The translations under genes and the position numbers were made by a program. DNA of 5,154 nt. It comes from Candidatus Nomurabacteria bacterium RIFCSPLOWO2_01_FULL_36_10b. Lineage in GTDB: Bacteria > Patescibacteriota > Minisyncoccia > Phycocordibacterales > UBA1006. Under the pieces are notes generated by a model. The model was not told the DNA's origin and searched no databases. It worked only from the letters and a program-made list of their open reading frames with translations. Each line of letters begins with the position of its first letter. Positions within the stretch are counted from its first letter, which is position 1. This document shows positions 3,122-5,154 of the stretch, one piece after another. The stretch spans positions 11,177 through 16,330 of the forward strand of contig MFUQ01000016.1 in the NCBI GenBank assembly GCA_001785725.1. The letters run 5' to 3'.

Positions 3122-4486
3122 ATGCCAAAAGCCAAACACACTAATATGCGGATACCTCCGCAGAATATTGAATCAGAAAAAGCGCTTCTAGGTTCTATTC
3201 TCATACGACCTCTAGCAATTGTAGATATTGTTGATATGTTGAATAGTGAGGATTTTTATATTGATAAACATCGCACAATATTTGATATGATGATTGACCT
3301 TTATCGCAAAGGTGAACCGATTGATACACTATCTCTATCATCAAGATTAAAGGAAAGAAATTTACTTGATGGTATTGGTGGAACACTTTACCTTACTGAT
3401 TTAACATCATCAGTCCCATCATCTGCAAACGCAGAATATTACGCAGAAATTATTTCAAATAAATCAGCATTGCGGAAATTAATTGAAGCGGGTCATACTA
3501 TTTCAGAATTCGGTTTTAATGAACAAGAAGATGTGGAAGATATTCTTGATAATGCAGAAAAAACAGTATTTGCCGTTACACAGTCACCAAAGAGCCACCA
3601 ATTTTCTAGTATGAAGGAAATTTTGCCGGGGGTATGGGACACAATTGAACGCCTGCATGAACACACTGGTGAATTACGTGGAATTCCTACTGGATTTAAA
3701 GGACTAGATGCTAAACTTTCTGGATTACAAAAATCCGACCTTGTCATTATTGCAGCGCGTCCATCAATGGGCAAAACATCTCTTGCTCTAGATATTGCGC
3801 GACAATCAGCGCTTTTACATGGAGTACCTGTAGCTCTTTTCTCTCTTGAAATGAGTTCACAACAACTTGTTGATCGTATGGTATCTGCGCAAGCACGCGT
3901 TGACCTTTGGAAAATACGCAATAGTCGCAATTTAAATGAAGATGATTTTGACCGTATACGTGACGCCATGGCTCAACTTGCATCTGCGCCTATATATGTT
4001 GATGACCAAGCTGCGAATACTATTATGCGCATGCGAGCAACAGCACGACGGTTAAAAGCGCAACATGGACTTGGATTAATTGTTGTGGATTATTTGCAAC
4101 TTATGATGACATCGCGAACGTATGATTCTATGGTTAATCAAGTTACTGAAATTTCTAGGTCACTAAAATCATTGGCGCGTGAATTAGATGTTCCAGTGCT
4201 CGCACTTTCACAGTTATCGCGCGCCGTTGAATCTCGTGGAGGTAAGCCACGTCTTTCTGACCTGCGTGATTCTGGAGCAATTGAGCAAGATGCAGATGTT
4301 GTCATGTTTATTCATAGAGAAAAAAATGACGAGGGTGGCGGTCGCCAAAATAATGCTGAAATTCTTATTGAAAAGCATCGTAATGGACCAACTGGAGTTG
4401 TCCCTCTATACTTTGACGCAGATAAAACAACCTTCCTAGATATTGAAGCTACTGATTTCAGTGATTATGTCTCTGAACAAGAATGA
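3122..4486 (+). CDS. dnaB: replicative DNA helicase DnaB
   Basis: This is a 454-residue full-length DnaB, the ring-shaped hexameric helicase that unwinds DNA 5' to 3' on the lagging-strand template and interacts with primase. Residues about 10-115 are the N-terminal domain (PPQNIESEKALLGSIL, then YRKGEPIDTLSLSSRL), followed by a linker and the RecA-like motor domain. Walker A is ARPSMGKTS (212-220), H1a is LFSLEMS with Glu243, Walker B is LIVVDYLQLM with Asp323, H3 is LSQLSR with Gln364, H4 is SDLRDSGAIEQDADVVMF (379-396), and the likely arginine finger is Arg420 in EKHRNGPTG. There is no intein or frameshift. The start at 3122 is the first ATG after the -10 box, and Met9 is an alternative. 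It ends in TGA, 48 bases before recR, which appears to have its own promoter. Confidence 0.97.
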   Translation: MPKAKHTNMRIPPQNIESEKALLGSILIRPLAIVDIVDMLNSEDFYIDKHRTIFDMMIDLYRKGEPIDTLSLSSRLKERNLLDGIGGTLYLTDLTSSVPSSANAEYYAEIISNKSALRKLIEAGHTISEFGFNEQEDVEDILDNAEKTVFAVTQSPKSHQFSSMKEILPGVWDTIERLHEHTGELRGIPTGFKGLDAKLSGLQKSDLVIIAARPSMGKTSLALDIARQSALLHGVPVALFSLEMSSQQLVDRMVSAQARVDLWKIRNSRNLNEDDFDRIRDAMAQLASAPIYVDDQAANTIMRMRATARRLKAQHGLGLIVVDYLQLMMTSRTYDSMVNQVTEISRSLKSLARELDVPVLALSQLSRAVESRGGKPRLSDLRDSGAIEQDADVVMFIHREKNDEGGGRQNNAEILIEKHRNGPTGVVPLYFDADKTTFLDIEATDFSDYVSEQE

Positions 4487-4516
4487 TTCTATCTCTATTT
4501 TACTTAAGATAACATA

Positions 4517-4534
4517 TGATATACTTGACGTCAT
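4517..4534 (+). promoter_or_regulatory. extended -10 promoter of recR
   Basis: TGATATACT (4517-4525) is an extended -10 followed by nine bases and the ATG at 4535. The predicted leader is about three bases, so the mRNA is effectively leaderless. No ribosome binding site is seen. Confidence 0.55.
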
Positions 4535-5154
4535 ATGCCTTCAATAATTGAGCAGCTAGCTGGTCTTTTTCGTAAATTTCCAGGTATTGGTTCACGACAA
4601 ACAAAACGTTTCGTGTACTTTCTTTTACAACAAGATGAAACATATGTGCAAGAATTAATTTCTACTATAATTAAAGTACGCAAACATACTCATCTTTGTA
4701 AGGAAAGTTTTCAGTATTTTATAAGTGATAATAATGAAATATTATCTCCAATTGTTCGTGATGAAAATAGAAATAAAAAAATTCTAATGGTTGTTCTAAA
4801 AGATATTGATATAGAAATGATTGAGAAAAGTCATGTATACATGGGGCAATATTTTGTGTTAGGAAATTTTGTTCCTATAATAGAAACGCGTATCTCTGAT
4901 GATAATGTTAGATTACCGCAACTATTAAATCTAATTGAGCAACGAGCGACTAATGATAATTTGCAAGAAATAATCCTTGCCTTCCCTCTTAACACAGAAG
5001 GAGAGCATACGCGTCGTTATATTCAGACACGTATTGAACCTATCGTAAATAAATATAAAATTAAAATTTCAACACTAGGCCGTGGCCTTTCTACAGGAAC
5101 AGAATTGGAATACATTGATAATGACACATTCACTAGCGCTTTTGAAACGAGAAA
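4535..5154 (+). CDS. recR: recombination mediator RecR, 3' truncated by the window edge
   Basis: 206 codons are visible with no stop before the edge. RecR is the DNA-clamp partner of RecO (and RecF) that helps load RecA on gapped DNA. The helix-hairpin-helix is FRKFPGIGSRQTKRF (12-26). The Toprim region follows, with VYMGQYFVLGNFVPI (101-115), EIILAFPLNTEGE and the conserved end GRGLSTGTELEYIDNDT. Family proteins are about 200 residues, so only a few residues should be missing. Two oddities stand out. The zinc finger is degenerate: aligned with the four cysteines of typical RecR, this protein has Cys55, Ser58, Ser71 and Val74 (CKES and SPIV in place of CxxC and CxIC). The Toprim glutamate in the usual VVE is Leu88 (VVLKD). 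The gene follows dnaB on the same strand after 48 bases. Confidence 0.9.
   Translation, partial: MPSIIEQLAGLFRKFPGIGSRQTKRFVYFLLQQDETYVQELISTIIKVRKHTHLCKESFQYFISDNNEILSPIVRDENRNKKILMVVLKDIDIEMIEKSHVYMGQYFVLGNFVPIIETRISDDNVRLPQLLNLIEQRATNDNLQEIILAFPLNTEGEHTRRYIQTRIEPIVNKYKIKISTLGRGLSTGTELEYIDNDTFTSAFETR

Noticed and set aside
3493..3983. Minus-strand frames opposite dnaB (also 3201-3386) and a plus-strand alternative frame at 4188-4439
   Set aside because: They lie entirely within the well-supported dnaB gene and show no family motifs.
4484..4486. Alternative genetic code with UGA read as glycine
   Set aside because: TGA ends dnaB at its normal family length and also ends the toxin gene, so the standard bacterial code fits.

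Overview
The window looks like chromosomal DNA from a Candidate Phyla Radiation (Patescibacteria) bacterium, most likely of the Parcubacteria type. The support is indirect: the DNA is AT-rich, genes are short and tightly packed, and clear Shine-Dalgarno sites are missing. A MazF-like toxin with an N-terminal extension stands alone, and a DUF559 nuclease is bracketed by G/C-rich palindromes. TGA is used as a stop (dnaB and the toxin gene), which argues against the UGA=Gly code of Gracilibacteria and SR1. No marker gene here fixes the taxonomy.

Layout. At 1-162 there are AT-rich palindromes, a GC hairpin and a possible gene start running off the left edge. On the minus strand, 163-1548 encodes a class I SAM-dependent methyltransferase whose N-terminal part carries an in-frame DUF559 endonuclease flanked by about 33-bp inverted repeats. 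Just upstream is tRNA-Thr(CGT) (1593-1665). Next come a UlaG-like metallo-beta-lactamase-fold hydrolase (1763-2383), an intergenic region with a strong plus-strand promoter and hairpins (2412-2499), a MazF/PemK-like toxin (2499-2903) and tRNA-Thr(GGT) (2936-3008). A divergent control region (3009-3121) leads to plus-strand dnaB (3122-4486) and recR (4535 to the right edge, 3' truncated).

How the pieces relate. DnaB and RecR are housekeeping replication and repair proteins, each apparently with its own promoter. The minus-strand block is more accessory: two threonine tRNAs alternate with single-gene units, each carrying its own -10-like box only 5-6 bases before the ATG. Most mRNAs here are therefore predicted to be leaderless.

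Three points stand out. (1) A DUF559 element with terminal inverted repeats appears to have entered an older copy of the same repeat at the start of the methyltransferase gene; removing 519 bases restores a continuous repeat in frame. (2) A consensus-like plus-strand promoter drives a short transcript with a 10-codon ORF and a terminator-like hairpin, aimed at the 3' end of the solitary toxin gene. (3) RecR has lost three of its four zinc-finger cysteines. All functional statements are inferred from sequence reading only.
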